A program made the translations under genes and the position numbers. Below the pieces are notes generated by a model that had not been told where the DNA came from, searched no databases, and saw only the letters and a list, made by a program, of their open reading frames with translations. Below, piece after piece: positions 7,601 to 16,347 of a DNA stretch of 64,000 nucleotides (the first letter of the stretch is position 1; every line of letters begins with the position of its first letter). The DNA is from an uncultured Candidatus Melainabacteria bacterium (GTDB lineage Bacteria > Cyanobacteriota > Vampirovibrionia > Gastranaerophilales > Gastranaerophilaceae): the NCBI GenBank assembly GCA_934700385.1, contig CAKUXO010000002.1:1-64000 (forward strand). Direction: 5' to 3'.

Positions 7601-8029
7601 ATGAAGAAGATATTTTTAATCTTGTTTTTTTCAATAGTTACTTCGTTGTTAAGTCAAAATTTTGCATTTTGCCTTGAATCAAGTTTTTCTCGTGCATTAA
7701 AAAATTGTGATAAATATTCTCTTAATGGCGCCATACCTTATAACGGCGAAGTTTTTAACCTTTTAATTACTTTAAACAAAGGCAAAAACGACAAATGTGT
7801 TTATAAGGAAAAAATTTATCAAGATAAAAATTATCAAATGTTAACTTGTAACTTCACAAAAACGCAGTTGAGTTTTATGTCTAGTTCAATGGAAAAATTT
7901 AATTCTGAATTTAAAAAGCAAATAGCTAAGAATAAAATTTTTGAAGCAAAAATGACCAGCAACGGAGAAATTTTTAATAAATATCTTGCTAATCCTCAAT
8001 TTTGCACAATTACCCATTCAAAGCAGTAA
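7601..8029 (+). CDS. Secreted protein, probable prophage moron
   Basis: 142 residues. A clear Sec signal peptide (positive MKK, then a hydrophobic stretch, ending near NFAFCLES, residues 1-27) precedes a small domain. The mature part keeps four Cys (near CDKYS, CVYKE, CNFTK, CTITH), enough for two disulfides. It is the only plus-strand gene in the late block. It has its own promoter and SD, lies between two structural genes, and overlaps the downstream minus gene tail-to-tail by 20 bases. This is the classic layout of a lysogenic-conversion gene expressed from the prophage. The family is not recognised. Adhesion, superinfection exclusion or a periplasmic inhibitor are all possible. Confidence 0.75.
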   Translation: MKKIFLILFFSIVTSLLSQNFAFCLESSFSRALKNCDKYSLNGAIPYNGEVFNLLITLNKGKNDKCVYKEKIYQDKNYQMLTCNFTKTQLSFMSSSMEKFNSEFKKQIAKNKIFEAKMTSNGEIFNKYLANPQFCTITHSKQ

Positions 8030-8945
8030 GTAATTTTGTAAAATATTTTTTAGCATTTTGGTTTTTAGAAAGTTCCTTATTATCTTTTTCAAAAATTTTC
8101 ATTCTTCTTTTTAAAAGATTAATTTTGTCATCTTCATTTATTTTTTTATTTAAAGAATAATAAACTTCAAAATCATTTTGGGCTGAAATTAAAAAATTAT
8201 ATTTATCAAAATTTGTTTTTAAATTTAAAATTTCTAAACAAGAATTTAATAAAATTACTTCATCTTTTATTGAATTTGAAAAAGAAGTTTTAAGTTTTTG
8301 TTGAATTTTTTTGAAAAAATTTAAATCTTTTTTATTTAATTTTTGATAAAATTCATCTAAATTTAATTCTAAAAATTCTTGTGTTTTATCTAAAATTTTA
8401 TTTCTAATTTCAAGAAAAAAGTTTTCATCTGTTTTAATTGTTTGAACTTCAATTAAATCTTTTTCGTTTGAAATAAGGGCTTTATTAAATTCTTTTTTAA
8501 AATTTTCAATTAAATTAGCTTTGTTTTCTTTTTTAATTTCACAAAACCAACTAATTATTTTTAATCCATTATTAAAAATTTCATTTAATTTTTTAGAATT
8601 ATTTTTATAAATCCAAACTTGAACAATTGAATTTTTTATAAAATTTTCATAAACATCTTGTGCATATTTTATTAATTCTTGTTTATAATGCAACTTTAAA
8701 AGTTGATAAAATTCTTCTTTTTTATTTTTAAAATTTTCTTGAAAATCTTGCGGAATATTTTTTAAAATTTTTTCAAATTTAAAATTAAATTTTTGGATAT
8801 ATTCATTAATTTTTTCAATTGCAATTTTGCCTTCTAATTTTGTAAAACCATTTTGCGAATATAAAAATTCAAAAATTAAATTATCTATTTCATTAATTTT
8901 TTCAATATAATTTATGTTAAAAAGCGTTTTTGTTTCTTTTTCCAT
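8010..8945 (-). CDS. Phage coiled-coil structural protein, unknown
   Basis: 311 residues, extremely rich in Lys, Asn, Phe and Glu, predicted almost entirely helical with long heptad stretches. SD GGAG precedes the ATG, which lies two bases after the portal stop codon. Its place between portal and capsid genes suggests a head-assembly role (scaffold, protease partner or internal core protein). No active-site motif is visible. Confidence 0.65.
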   Translation of the reverse strand: MEKETKTLFNINYIEKINEIDNLIFEFLYSQNGFTKLEGKIAIEKINEYIQKFNFKFEKILKNIPQDFQENFKNKKEEFYQLLKLHYKQELIKYAQDVYENFIKNSIVQVWIYKNNSKKLNEIFNNGLKIISWFCEIKKENKANLIENFKKEFNKALISNEKDLIEVQTIKTDENFFLEIRNKILDKTQEFLELNLDEFYQKLNKKDLNFFKKIQQKLKTSFSNSIKDEVILLNSCLEILNLKTNFDKYNFLISAQNDFEVYYSLNKKINEDDKINLLKRRMKIFEKDNKELSKNQNAKKYFTKLLTALNG

Positions 8946-8947
8946 TT

Positions 8948-10588
8948 TTAAATTACTCCGAAACGTTCTAGTAAATCATTTTGAGATAAATCAACTCCGC
9001 CCATATTTTGAAGAATTTGACTTCCTTGTTTAATTGTTTCAAGCTCATTTTGTTTCTTTTCGTTTTCTTGAATATTTTTTCTAATTTCATCCATTTCTTC
9101 TTTTGAAACAATTTGTTCAGGATTGATGTTAGCATAATGAGCATAATCTTCAATTATTTTTTCAGCATTTAATTTTGATTTTAAAATCGGGTCAATTGAA
9201 TTAGCAATATTAGAAACAAAGGTTGTAAATCTTTCCATACTTGAAATATTTGTAACTTTTTGAGCTTGAGCAAGGCTTGATACAAATTCAATTTTAAATT
9301 GATAACTTTTTAAGTTTGGTTTTTTAATTAAGCCGATTTTTATTTCTTCATCATAAATCCAATATAAAATTTGTCTTAGAGCGCTATGTATTTGTTCTAA
9401 AAGTGGCGATAATAAAACCATTTTTTCTTCTTTAAGCTCATTAACTTCAGTTGCTGTTCTTGTTGTATTTGAAGTAGATAAAATCATTGCAAATAAATCA
9501 TTATAAAAATGTTCTTTTATTATTTCTTTAAGTTCATCTTTTTCTTGTTTTAATTCTAAAATTTTTGGATTAACTTCATAAATCGGGCTAATTCCTCGCC
9601 CGTTTTCATCTTCTTCAATAAATGCCCCTGGGATATCTGCAAGTTTTTTATTTTTCAAACTAGCTGGGCCCTTATAAGCAGGACTTACGATTTTTTTAAC
9701 TGCTTTAGCATATTCTTTAACCATTGTCATCAACTGTTTAACATCAGGCAAAGCGCAAATAGCGGGTGAATCATTCGGATATTCATTTTCTGGATTAAAA
9801 CCGCTTTCAAAAACAACATAAGGAAATTTTGAATATCCTCTTAAAGATAAAAACTCTCCTTTTGAAGATAAAACAATTGCTGAAATATATTTTGAATATT
9901 TTGAACTTAATCTTTTTTCTTTATAAAATTTATTAGGTTCAACAAAATGGAAAATTTCAAAAAGTTTAAGAGGATTATTTTTAGAGGCTTCTAAAATTTC
10001 AATCGGGCATTGATTAGGATATTTTTCAACCAAATTTTTAGCAGTTTCCATATAAACTCTGCAAAAAGTATCAATCTCACCTTTATAGTTTTTTGAATAA
10101 TAATATGAACCAATGGGCAAAATTTTAAAATTAACGATATTATAAAAATCAGGCTCTAAACCCATAGCGCAAAAGCCAAAAACTCCAAGCTCTTTATAAA
10201 CTTCAGGTAAACACTGATAAAAATTTGATGAATAAAGAATTTCTCTTGTAATTTCTTCTTGTTTTGAACACCACTTTTTAAGCTCATAATTGTTATAATT
10301 ATCGTTTAAATTATCATTTGTTGAAATTGTTGTTTTAAACCAGCGATTAGTTGGACTTGTTGCACCGCTCATCATACCGGATGAAAAATTCCTTAAGGCA
10401 ATAAGTGGGGTTGAATCGACAATTTTTTTACTTTTAACATAAGGTCGCCTTACATTTCTTGAAATAAAACGCACACTTCTTGGCAAGAAATATTCACTTA
10501 ATTCTTGAAGATCAGGTTTAATTATGTTAAATATTTCTTCCATTTCTTTTTTTCTTTTTTGAAAATACTCAACACTATAAAATGCCAT
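8948..10588 (-). CDS. Portal (head-to-tail connector)
   Basis: 546 residues, the usual length for the podovirus head-tail connector family. The N-terminal block LSEYFLPRSVRF, then VDSTPLIALRNFSSGMMSGA and NRWFKTTI, is the family signature. A long C-terminal helical, Gln/Glu-rich barrel region (about 480-546) would project into the head. It follows terminase and precedes the assembly genes as in T7- and BPP-1-like phages. SD GGAGAAT; frame intact. Confidence 0.9.
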   Translation of the reverse strand: MAFYSVEYFQKRKKEMEEIFNIIKPDLQELSEYFLPRSVRFISRNVRRPYVKSKKIVDSTPLIALRNFSSGMMSGATSPTNRWFKTTISTNDNLNDNYNNYELKKWCSKQEEITREILYSSNFYQCLPEVYKELGVFGFCAMGLEPDFYNIVNFKILPIGSYYYSKNYKGEIDTFCRVYMETAKNLVEKYPNQCPIEILEASKNNPLKLFEIFHFVEPNKFYKEKRLSSKYSKYISAIVLSSKGEFLSLRGYSKFPYVVFESGFNPENEYPNDSPAICALPDVKQLMTMVKEYAKAVKKIVSPAYKGPASLKNKKLADIPGAFIEEDENGRGISPIYEVNPKILELKQEKDELKEIIKEHFYNDLFAMILSTSNTTRTATEVNELKEEKMVLLSPLLEQIHSALRQILYWIYDEEIKIGLIKKPNLKSYQFKIEFVSSLAQAQKVTNISSMERFTTFVSNIANSIDPILKSKLNAEKIIEDYAHYANINPEQIVSKEEMDEIRKNIQENEKKQNELETIKQGSQILQNMGGVDLSQNDLLERFGVI

Positions 10589-10590
10589 AA

Positions 10591-10788
10591 TTATTCTCCT
10601 AGCAATGTTTTCTTTTTCGTTTGGGCTGTTTCTTCAAGCCCATAGGCGGAAGTTTTTATGTTTTCATTCACTATCCCTTTTGTTGTTTCTCTTGAATTTT
10701 TGGTTGTTGTTGAATCAGCGTAATGCCTTTGAACAGGCTCTTGTTCAACTGTTTGAATTTTTGGTGTAGATGTTCTAATAAAACACAT
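10591..10788 (-). CDS. Small phage protein between terminase and portal
   Basis: 65 residues with a strong SD (AAAGGAG). Low-complexity, Thr-, Glu- and Lys-rich, probably unstructured, starting MCFIRTSTPK. Many podoviruses have a small disordered protein here whose name begins Met-Cys/Gly and whose C-terminal part carries a LLGE-like tail. Its role is unknown; a capsid-associated or minor head component is possible. Confidence 0.6.
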   Translation of the reverse strand: MCFIRTSTPKIQTVEQEPVQRHYADSTTTKNSRETTKGIVNENIKTSAYGLEETAQTKKKTLLGE

Positions 10789-10803
10789 TTTTTTCTCCTT
10801 TTT

Positions 10804-12129
10804 TTATTCAAATGGTTCAAATTCACTTTCAAGATAAGAATTTGAATTTATATCATCATTTTTAATAAATGTTCTATTTAGATAATTAATCGCATAAAGC
10901 GCCATCATAGCGCAATCAGCATAATCTGGGCTTTCAGAATGTAATTTTCTTATTTCTTTTTTATCTTGAATTGCAATTGTGCCATTTGGCTTATATGTTT
11001 TTTTAATATACTCAAGTTGCCTTATAGTATTTTTATCGCTTAATTTTAAATAGCCTTTATCTATATATTCACTTAGTGCTAAATATCCATCTGCTCTTGC
11101 GTTTAAGCCATATTTTGAAATTGATTTTTTACCACCTCTAAAGCCATAAGCAGAATTAATCACCTTTTGCACACTTATCCAAATAGGATAACCCAAGCCA
11201 TCAGCATCCATTATAAGAATTTTTGGAAGCCAATCAGAATAAATATTAATTATTTTACCTTTTGTTATATCTGTATCAGATTCAGACCAAGTTTTTGTAT
11301 ATTTTTCAAGCCAGATATTTTGATTTTCCTGTATGAAAAATTTTGCAACACATAAATCTGCCCCACTTGCAGATAAATCAACACTCATCACAGAATTTAG
11401 ATTGTAAGATGAATCTTTTTCATAAATTAAATTATATGCTTTATCTAATTTTTCTGATGAAATTAAAAACTCGTTATTGTTTGTCATTGGATATCCCAGC
11501 CAAATATGATTATAGTCATTGATGTTTGTTTCTTTTGAAACTTGCGCTTCATGAAGGATTTTTTCATCGACATAGGGGTTATCAAAATAGCAAATATTAA
11601 TATGCAAGCAATCTTTTCTTTTTGCGCAAAAATTATACACAGAATCAAATCTTGTATATCTATTCATCGTAAAAATAATGACGGAATTTTTCTTTCTGAT
11701 AGTCGGAACAATAACATCTAGGGTTGCTTTTGTAATTGCTTGAGCTTCATCTATCCATAAAATATCAATCCCCTCTAGCCCTTTAATATTCACACTTCCC
11801 TGTTCTCTAAATCCTTTAAAAAATATTTTTGAACCCGTAATTTTATTAATTAAATAATCTCTTTTAATTTCATAAACCAAGTTATAATTTTCAATTAAAT
11901 CAAGAAAGACCGTCCTAACAGATTCATTAATTGAATTTTGAATTTCCCTTCCGCAACAAATTCTTACCTTTCTTTTTTCCATTACATAAAGCAAAAACCT
12001 TGCAACGCTTTGCGTTTTACCAGATGCCCTTCCGCCCTCTAAAAGAAAATAAGAATATGAATTGAAATTAAAAATAAAAGGATACATTTTTGGCGGAAAA
12101 GATAACATTTCAGGTAATGTTATTTTCAT
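10804..12129 (-). CDS. Terminase large subunit
   Basis: 441 residues, ATPase plus nuclease that packages DNA through the portal. The Walker A motif GGRASGKT is at residues 32-39 and Walker B IDILWIDEAQ at 121-130. RNase-H-like nuclease acidic residues are visible at D251 (SVDLSASG), D308/D310 (IMDADGLG) and in SPDYADC near 410. It is of the PBSX/terminase_3 type rather than the T7 gp19 type. SD GAGGA; intact. Confidence 0.9.
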   Translation of the reverse strand: MKITLPEMLSFPPKMYPFIFNFNSYSYFLLEGGRASGKTQSVARFLLYVMEKRKVRICCGREIQNSINESVRTVFLDLIENYNLVYEIKRDYLINKITGSKIFFKGFREQGSVNIKGLEGIDILWIDEAQAITKATLDVIVPTIRKKNSVIIFTMNRYTRFDSVYNFCAKRKDCLHINICYFDNPYVDEKILHEAQVSKETNINDYNHIWLGYPMTNNNEFLISSEKLDKAYNLIYEKDSSYNLNSVMSVDLSASGADLCVAKFFIQENQNIWLEKYTKTWSESDTDITKGKIINIYSDWLPKILIMDADGLGYPIWISVQKVINSAYGFRGGKKSISKYGLNARADGYLALSEYIDKGYLKLSDKNTIRQLEYIKKTYKPNGTIAIQDKKEIRKLHSESPDYADCAMMALYAINYLNRTFIKNDDINSNSYLESEFEPFE

Positions 12130-12134
12130 AAAAT

Positions 12135-12443
12135 TTAATCCTCGCCGATTTTTAATTTTAATTGCTCGCCATCAATCGTTATTTCTCCCATTTTTACAAT
12201 GGTTTTAGATTCTTGTTTGTTTTGAGTGAATAATCCTGCAATTTTAGCTTTACATTCAATTACTTTAAGTGCGATAGATAAATTAGGGTTTCCATTTTTA
12301 TCAACACAACTAAAAGCATAGTTTTTAAGTTCATCAAGTTCTTTAAGTGCATTTTCAATTGTGTAATTTTTTGTTTTTTCTAAAAATTCTTGCGTCGTTA
12401 TGTTTTTTGAACCTTTTAATGTAATTTTAGATTGATTATTCAT
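12135..12443 (-). CDS. Terminase small-subunit candidate
   Basis: 102 residues directly before the large subunit. An N-terminal stretch (about 15-50) is helical. A block around ALKVIECKAKIAGLFT resembles the oligomerisation region that precedes the C-terminal tail in small terminases. No clear helix-turn-helix is seen, and the assignment rests on position. The start overlaps the upstream gene by eight bases, which implies translational coupling; no separate SD is visible. Confidence 0.5.
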   Translation of the reverse strand: MNNQSKITLKGSKNITTQEFLEKTKNYTIENALKELDELKNYAFSCVDKNGNPNLSIALKVIECKAKIAGLFTQNKQESKTIVKMGEITIDGEQLKLKIGED

Positions 12444-12819
12444 TTTTGATTTTTTTAACTAATATTTTATTTCCGTAAAAATCGCAGGAAAATTGCTGTA
12501 TTTCAACAACTTTGCCATTTTTGATTATTTCAACATTTTCTCCAAATTTAAAACCGTATGGCGATTTTTTATCTGTTTTAAAATTCAAATATGTTGAAAC
12601 AACTTCTTTTTTTAATCTTTCTTTGATTTTATCTGCGCCATTTGAATAGTAATATTTTTCATTGAATTCTTTTTTAAGGGTGTCAAAATATGAATAAAGT
12701 GCAATTTTTTTATTGCAATAAGGGCAAATTGAAAGATAGAGTTTTCTTTTTATTTTAAAATCTTCATCTAATAAAAACCAAATGTCCTCTGGTTTAAATA
12801 CTCCGTTACAATGGCGCAT
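12436..12819 (-). CDS. Phage protein with CxxC pair, unknown
   Basis: 127 residues with SD GGAGG. A CPYC motif near residue 33 plus another Cys at 4 could bind a metal. The C-terminal half is basic (ends KILVKKIKNE). It is the first visible gene of the late operon. It could be a terminase accessory or a late regulator, but no family is recognised. Confidence 0.6.
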   Translation of the reverse strand: MRHCNGVFKPEDIWFLLDEDFKIKRKLYLSICPYCNKKIALYSYFDTLKKEFNEKYYYSNGADKIKERLKKEVVSTYLNFKTDKKSPYGFKFGENVEIIKNGKVVEIQQFSCDFYGNKILVKKIKNE

Positions 12820-13062
12820 TATTCCTCCATTTTAAACTTAAGAAATTTTGAGCAAAAAAAATCTATGTTTACTTCGTCAGCCTCGTTTCTCTACCCGAGC
12901 GCAGTTGAGCTTAGTCAGACTTGACTTAGCGAGCTTGTTTTACCTTGCGGGTGATACTAATTTGAATTGTCCGAAATATATTCTTAAATTAGCATACTTT
13001 TTCTTAAAACGCTCGTATTTTAGAGGTTTTTAGGACAAAATTCCAAACTTCTATACTTTTTC
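12820..13062. other. Prophage-host junction region with GC-rich hairpins
   Basis: No gene is supported here. Positions about 12871-12955 are clearly richer in G+C than their surroundings. They hold an imperfect 9-bp hairpin (12909-12917 with 12922-12930, loop GACT) and a CTCG/CGAG hairpin (about 12882-12899). On the minus strand the block is followed by a run of eight T's (about 12855-12862). It could be a structured RNA, a host repeat or the phage attachment region. An 11-base word (12938-12948) recurs in inverted orientation in the hairpin-rich block at 57394-57404. Confidence 0.4.
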
Positions 13063-13091
13063 TTGCTATTTTTTTTTCTTTAGTTTATAAT
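13063..13091 (+). promoter_or_regulatory. Promoter of tRNA-His
   Basis: -35 TTGCTA (13063-13068), a 17-base T-rich spacer and a perfect -10 TATAAT (13086-13091). The tRNA begins 24 bases downstream. Confidence 0.75.
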
Positions 13092-13114
13092 ACTTAGGCA
13101 ACCTTTATATATAT

Positions 13115-13191
13115 GGCGCCTGTCGTCAAGCGGTTAAGACCTCGGATTGTGGTTCCGATATGCATGGGTTCGAATCCCATCAGGCGCCCCA
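13115..13191 (+). tRNA. tRNA-His (anticodon GTG)
   Basis: A full cloverleaf can be drawn. The acceptor stem pairs 13116-13122 with 13181-13187. The histidine-specific extra pair is G-1 (13115) with C73 (13188). The D arm has a 3-bp stem, the anticodon stem pairs 13142-13146 with 13154-13158, and the anticodon is GTG at 13149-13151. The T arm is ATGGG/CCCAT with loop TTCGAAT. CCA is encoded (13189-13191). The G-1:C73 pair is the identity element for histidine. Confidence 0.97.
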
Positions 13192-13194
13192 TTT

Positions 13195-13220
13195 AAAGAC
13201 CTCTTTTGAGGTCTTTTTTA
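13195..13220 (+). terminator. Terminator of tRNA-His
   Basis: The stem AAAGACCTC/GAGGTCTTT (9 bp) with a TTTT loop is followed by a T-run. It starts four bases after the CCA end. Confidence 0.85.
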
Positions 13221-13322
13221 TTTAAGTAAATGTAAAAATATATCCAAAAGCCCTTGAAAAATAAAAAAAATAATTTATAATAAGAGTAGGGAGAGGGTAT
13301 TCCAATACCCTCTATGCAGACC

Positions 13323-13406
13323 CTATAACAATGATGAAATAATTAGTAAAATGTGTCCGATGACGATTAGGACACATTTTATTTTTTGTCTAATTTCTTC
13401 AAACAT
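13323..13406 (-). CDS. 27-residue membrane peptide, toxin-like
   Basis: The ATG at 13406-13404 lies behind an exceptionally strong SD (AAGGAGGTGA). The frame encodes 27 residues: a short charged start (MFEEIRQKIK) and a hydrophobic helix rich in Ile, Leu and Val, ending in TAG. The middle of the frame contains a perfect 11-bp inverted repeat (13348-13358 with 13370-13380). A second hairpin (13293-13312) follows the stop. Tiny single-helix peptides with strong SDs and heavy mRNA structure are typical of type I toxins, but no antisense RNA was identified. It could also be a regulatory or complex-associated small membrane protein. Confidence 0.5.
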   Translation of the reverse strand: MFEEIRQKIKCVLIVIGHILLIISSLL

Positions 13407-13591
13407 AGTTGTTTTCACCTCCTTTCTTACATCTTATGCAGAAAAAGTTTGTTGTGCGTGAAAAGGCGGTGGGATCTGTTCTACTCTTGGTATTATTACC
13501 AAAAAGTTATTATAAATATGTAAAAGTTCAATTTGTTAATGTTTTCATACTAACATGTAAATTCTACTTTACAACGACTATACTATCCACA

Positions 13592-15001
13592 TTAAAAATT
13601 AAAGTATATAAACGGGTTATATGTATCACTTGCGACGGCTATTGTTGATAAGTAAAATAAAAGCAACAGCCAAGTGTTGACAATGGCTTTTGCAATTTTA
13701 TTTTCAACAAAGATTAAATTTTTAAATAATGGTGTTGAGCATAAAATTGCTATTATTAATACAATAAATTCAGCTAAATCAATGTAATATAAGATATCAT
13801 AAGAAAAGTTTTGAGAAAATATATTTAGAATGTTAAACATATTTTTTAAGTAATTAAAAGCATAATTTAAATTTTCTGCTCTAAAAATAACCCAGCCAAT
13901 TAAAAATATTGTTATACAATAAATATGTTTTAAAAGGTTAATCTGCCAAGGGTGATTAGTTTTATCATTTTCCTTTATATTTAACAATTTTTCTAAAATA
14001 ATAAAAAATCCGTGCCAAATTCCCCAAAAAACAAATGTCCATTGTGCACCATGCCAAACGCCTGTTAATAAAAATACAATAGCTAAATTTCTTAAAGTTT
14101 TTATTTTAGAACATCTATTTCCGCCAAGAGGAATGTAAACATATTGTTTGAACCAAGTTGAAAGTGAAATATGCCATCTTCTCCAAAATTCAGTTATTGA
14201 TTTTGAAATGTATGGATAATTAAAGTTTTCCATAAATTTAAAACCAAAAATCAAACCTAAACCAATTGCCATATCGCAATAACCGCTAAAATCGAAGTAT
14301 AGTTGAAGTGTATAAGAAATTGAGCCAAGCCAAGCAATTAAACAAGAAAAGCTGTCTGGTGCTTGAGAGAAAATTCTATCTGCAACAACACCCAATGTAT
14401 TTGCTATTAAAACTTTTTTAGATAAACCAATTATAAATCTTTTAACTCCGAGGTTAATTTTGTCGAAATTAATTTCTCTGTTATCTATTTGCTTTTCAAT
14501 ATCATGGTATTTTACAATGGGCCCTGCAACCAATTGAGGAAATAAACATATATATAAGGCAAGTTTATAGAAATTTTTTTGAACATTACAATCTTTTTTA
14601 TAAACATCAAAAACATAAGATAAGGCTTGAAATGTATAAAAAGAAATACCTAGCGGCATAATTATGTTTAATGTGTGGAAATTTGAATTAAATAAACTGT
14701 TAAAATTGTCGATTATAAAATTAAAATATTTAAAATAAATCAAAAAACTTAAATTTGCTAAAATTGTTAAAATTAAAGTAAGTTTTTTATTTTTTGGAAA
14801 TTTATCAATTGCAATTGCGCCAAAATAACTTATTAAAATGATAAAAAACATTATTAAAAGATATTTTGGTTCTGCCCAAGCATAAAAAATTATGCTCATA
14901 ATTAAAAGCATAGCGTTATGAAATTCTTTTTTGGTTATAAGGGTTAATAAAAGAATTATCGGTAAGAAAAAATATATAAAACTCATTGAACTAAACAGCA
15001 T
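13592..15001 (-). CDS. MBOAT O-acyltransferase (AlgI-like)
   Basis: 469 residues, about ten to twelve membrane segments. It carries the MBOAT hallmark blocks: FWRRWHISLSTWFKQYVYI (centred near residue 265) and TGVWHGAQWTFVFWGIWHG (near 305), which contain the catalytic His. The enzyme moves acyl (usually acetyl) groups across the membrane onto an extracellular polysaccharide. The partner gene 15004-16317 lies two bases upstream in the same operon, so the pair should act together, as AlgI with AlgJ/AlgX. The polymer is unknown. Confidence 0.88.
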   Translation of the reverse strand: MLFSSMSFIYFFLPIILLLTLITKKEFHNAMLLIMSIIFYAWAEPKYLLIMFFIILISYFGAIAIDKFPKNKKLTLILTILANLSFLIYFKYFNFIIDNFNSLFNSNFHTLNIIMPLGISFYTFQALSYVFDVYKKDCNVQKNFYKLALYICLFPQLVAGPIVKYHDIEKQIDNREINFDKINLGVKRFIIGLSKKVLIANTLGVVADRIFSQAPDSFSCLIAWLGSISYTLQLYFDFSGYCDMAIGLGLIFGFKFMENFNYPYISKSITEFWRRWHISLSTWFKQYVYIPLGGNRCSKIKTLRNLAIVFLLTGVWHGAQWTFVFWGIWHGFFIILEKLLNIKENDKTNHPWQINLLKHIYCITIFLIGWVIFRAENLNYAFNYLKNMFNILNIFSQNFSYDILYYIDLAEFIVLIIAILCSTPLFKNLIFVENKIAKAIVNTWLLLLFYLSTIAVASDTYNPFIYFNF

Positions 15002-15003
15002 AT

Positions 15004-16317
15004 TTATTCCTTATAAAAATCAACTATGCTTTGTAAATCACGTGGTGTTAAACATAATATAATAATATCGGGTTTAAATTGAAGAATTTTAGATTCATAG
15101 TGTTTTGAAAGTTTAAACCATTCTTTTTGGGGTAAATCTTTTACTTGAATTAGCCTTATATATTTTAAATCTTTGAAAGAATAAGGGGTGAAATCAAGTA
15201 AACTTTCATTCATACTTGTCCCTATTTGCATTAACCTTAAATTATTTCCTAAATCGTAATGATAAATTTTTTCTTTTCTATAAGGAATATCAACAATTTC
15301 TGAATGAAGTTTTTTATGATTTTTATGTTGATAATAGCCGTATTCCATATCTAAAATATTTTCTGCTTCTTTTTCTTGCTCATGAAAATAATACTGCATA
15401 GTTTTTCCGTTGTGAAAATCTCTTTCCCAATCAGAGCGAACTTTGTTTGTATAAGTGATGTTAAAATCATCTTTTGACGATATTTTTATGTTATTAAAGT
15501 CTTTTTTAATGCAGTTCATTAATATCTTATAGCCAATGAAAACACCTTCGTCTGTCCAATGCCAATCTGTTTTATAATATGTTTGATGATTTTTTGAATA
15601 TTCTTTTATCTCGTTATAAAAATTAATGGTTTTAAAAGTTGTATTTGCTGCAATTCTATCAACTGCTTTCATTCTTGCGCTTGGGTTAGAAAGATGTGGA
15701 CACCCTTCTTTATAATAAACTTCTTGTTGGCAAGGAACAACTAACATATATAATTTTATGTTGTTTTTCTTGCAAAAAGAATTAAATTTATTTAAGTTAT
15801 CTATTATTTCATTTTGTGTTTGTTTATCATAAATTGTGTCATACCAATATTTATCATTTACAAACATCCAATGTGTTTGTTTGTTATAAATTCCATCTTT
15901 GGTTTTAATTATTTTTGTAATTTTAGATTTAATCAAGTTGTATGAATCAGTGAAAGTATATTTTAAATAAAATCTATCATTAAACCATTCATCAAAGTTT
16001 TTCCCAAAATTATAATTTATTTTCCCTTGACAAAAAAGTGGTTGCCATTTAGCTAGGGTTCTATTTTCTTCTTCAGATATTTCATCTTGGTTTATATAGC
16101 TCATTGGCACAAATAAAAATATGAAAAATATGGTTAAAAATAATATATCAATTTTTGATTTGTTATTTAAAAGATTTAGTTTTTTTAGATAATATGAGGG
16201 CTTTCTTAGTAATAAGAAAATTAAAATAAAGCTGGTTGCAAAAGGGTAAAACTTATTAGCTATAATGATAGTAATAATCATAAAAACTATTGCTATTATT
16301 GTGCTTTTCTTAAACAA
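15004..16317 (-). CDS. AlgX/AlgJ-like polysaccharide O-acetylation protein
   Basis: 437 residues. The likely start is TTG at 16317 behind SD GAGGG. Two N-terminal membrane segments (about 5-35 and 48-70) are followed by an extracytoplasmic SGNH-hydrolase-like domain with NRTLAKWQPLF, the DHHW-type block TDWHWTDEGVF (near 257) and the Ser block MQIGTSMNESLLDF (near 365). These carry the Asp-His and Ser expected for acetyl transfer. It acts outside the membrane, taking acetyl groups exported by the MBOAT partner encoded just downstream. Confidence 0.8.
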   Translation of the reverse strand: MFKKSTIIAIVFMIITIIIANKFYPFATSFILIFLLLRKPSYYLKKLNLLNNKSKIDILFLTIFFIFLFVPMSYINQDEISEEENRTLAKWQPLFCQGKINYNFGKNFDEWFNDRFYLKYTFTDSYNLIKSKITKIIKTKDGIYNKQTHWMFVNDKYWYDTIYDKQTQNEIIDNLNKFNSFCKKNNIKLYMLVVPCQQEVYYKEGCPHLSNPSARMKAVDRIAANTTFKTINFYNEIKEYSKNHQTYYKTDWHWTDEGVFIGYKILMNCIKKDFNNIKISSKDDFNITYTNKVRSDWERDFHNGKTMQYYFHEQEKEAENILDMEYGYYQHKNHKKLHSEIVDIPYRKEKIYHYDLGNNLRLMQIGTSMNESLLDFTPYSFKDLKYIRLIQVKDLPQKEWFKLSKHYESKILQFKPDIIILCLTPRDLQSIVDFYKE

Positions 16318-16347
16318 TTATGCCCTCAATGCTACAAAATTAATCTC

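Noticed and set aside
12848..13033. Plus-strand reading frame of 61 codons
   Set aside because: No SD, unusual composition, and it runs across the hairpin block and into the tRNA promoter region.
13115..13191. tRNA-His as the phage attachment site
   Set aside because: The phage lies on the 5' side of the tRNA, whereas integration normally uses the 3' end; no duplicated tRNA end was seen near the left edge of the window.
13348..13380. 11-bp inverted repeat read simply as a terminator
   Set aside because: It could terminate plus-strand RNA, but it lies wholly within a frame with a near-perfect SD, so a coding explanation was preferred; both remain possible.
13409..13648. Plus-strand frame of 79 codons over the MBOAT 3' end
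   Set aside because: No SD, overlaps the real minus-strand gene, and the first part is intergenic.
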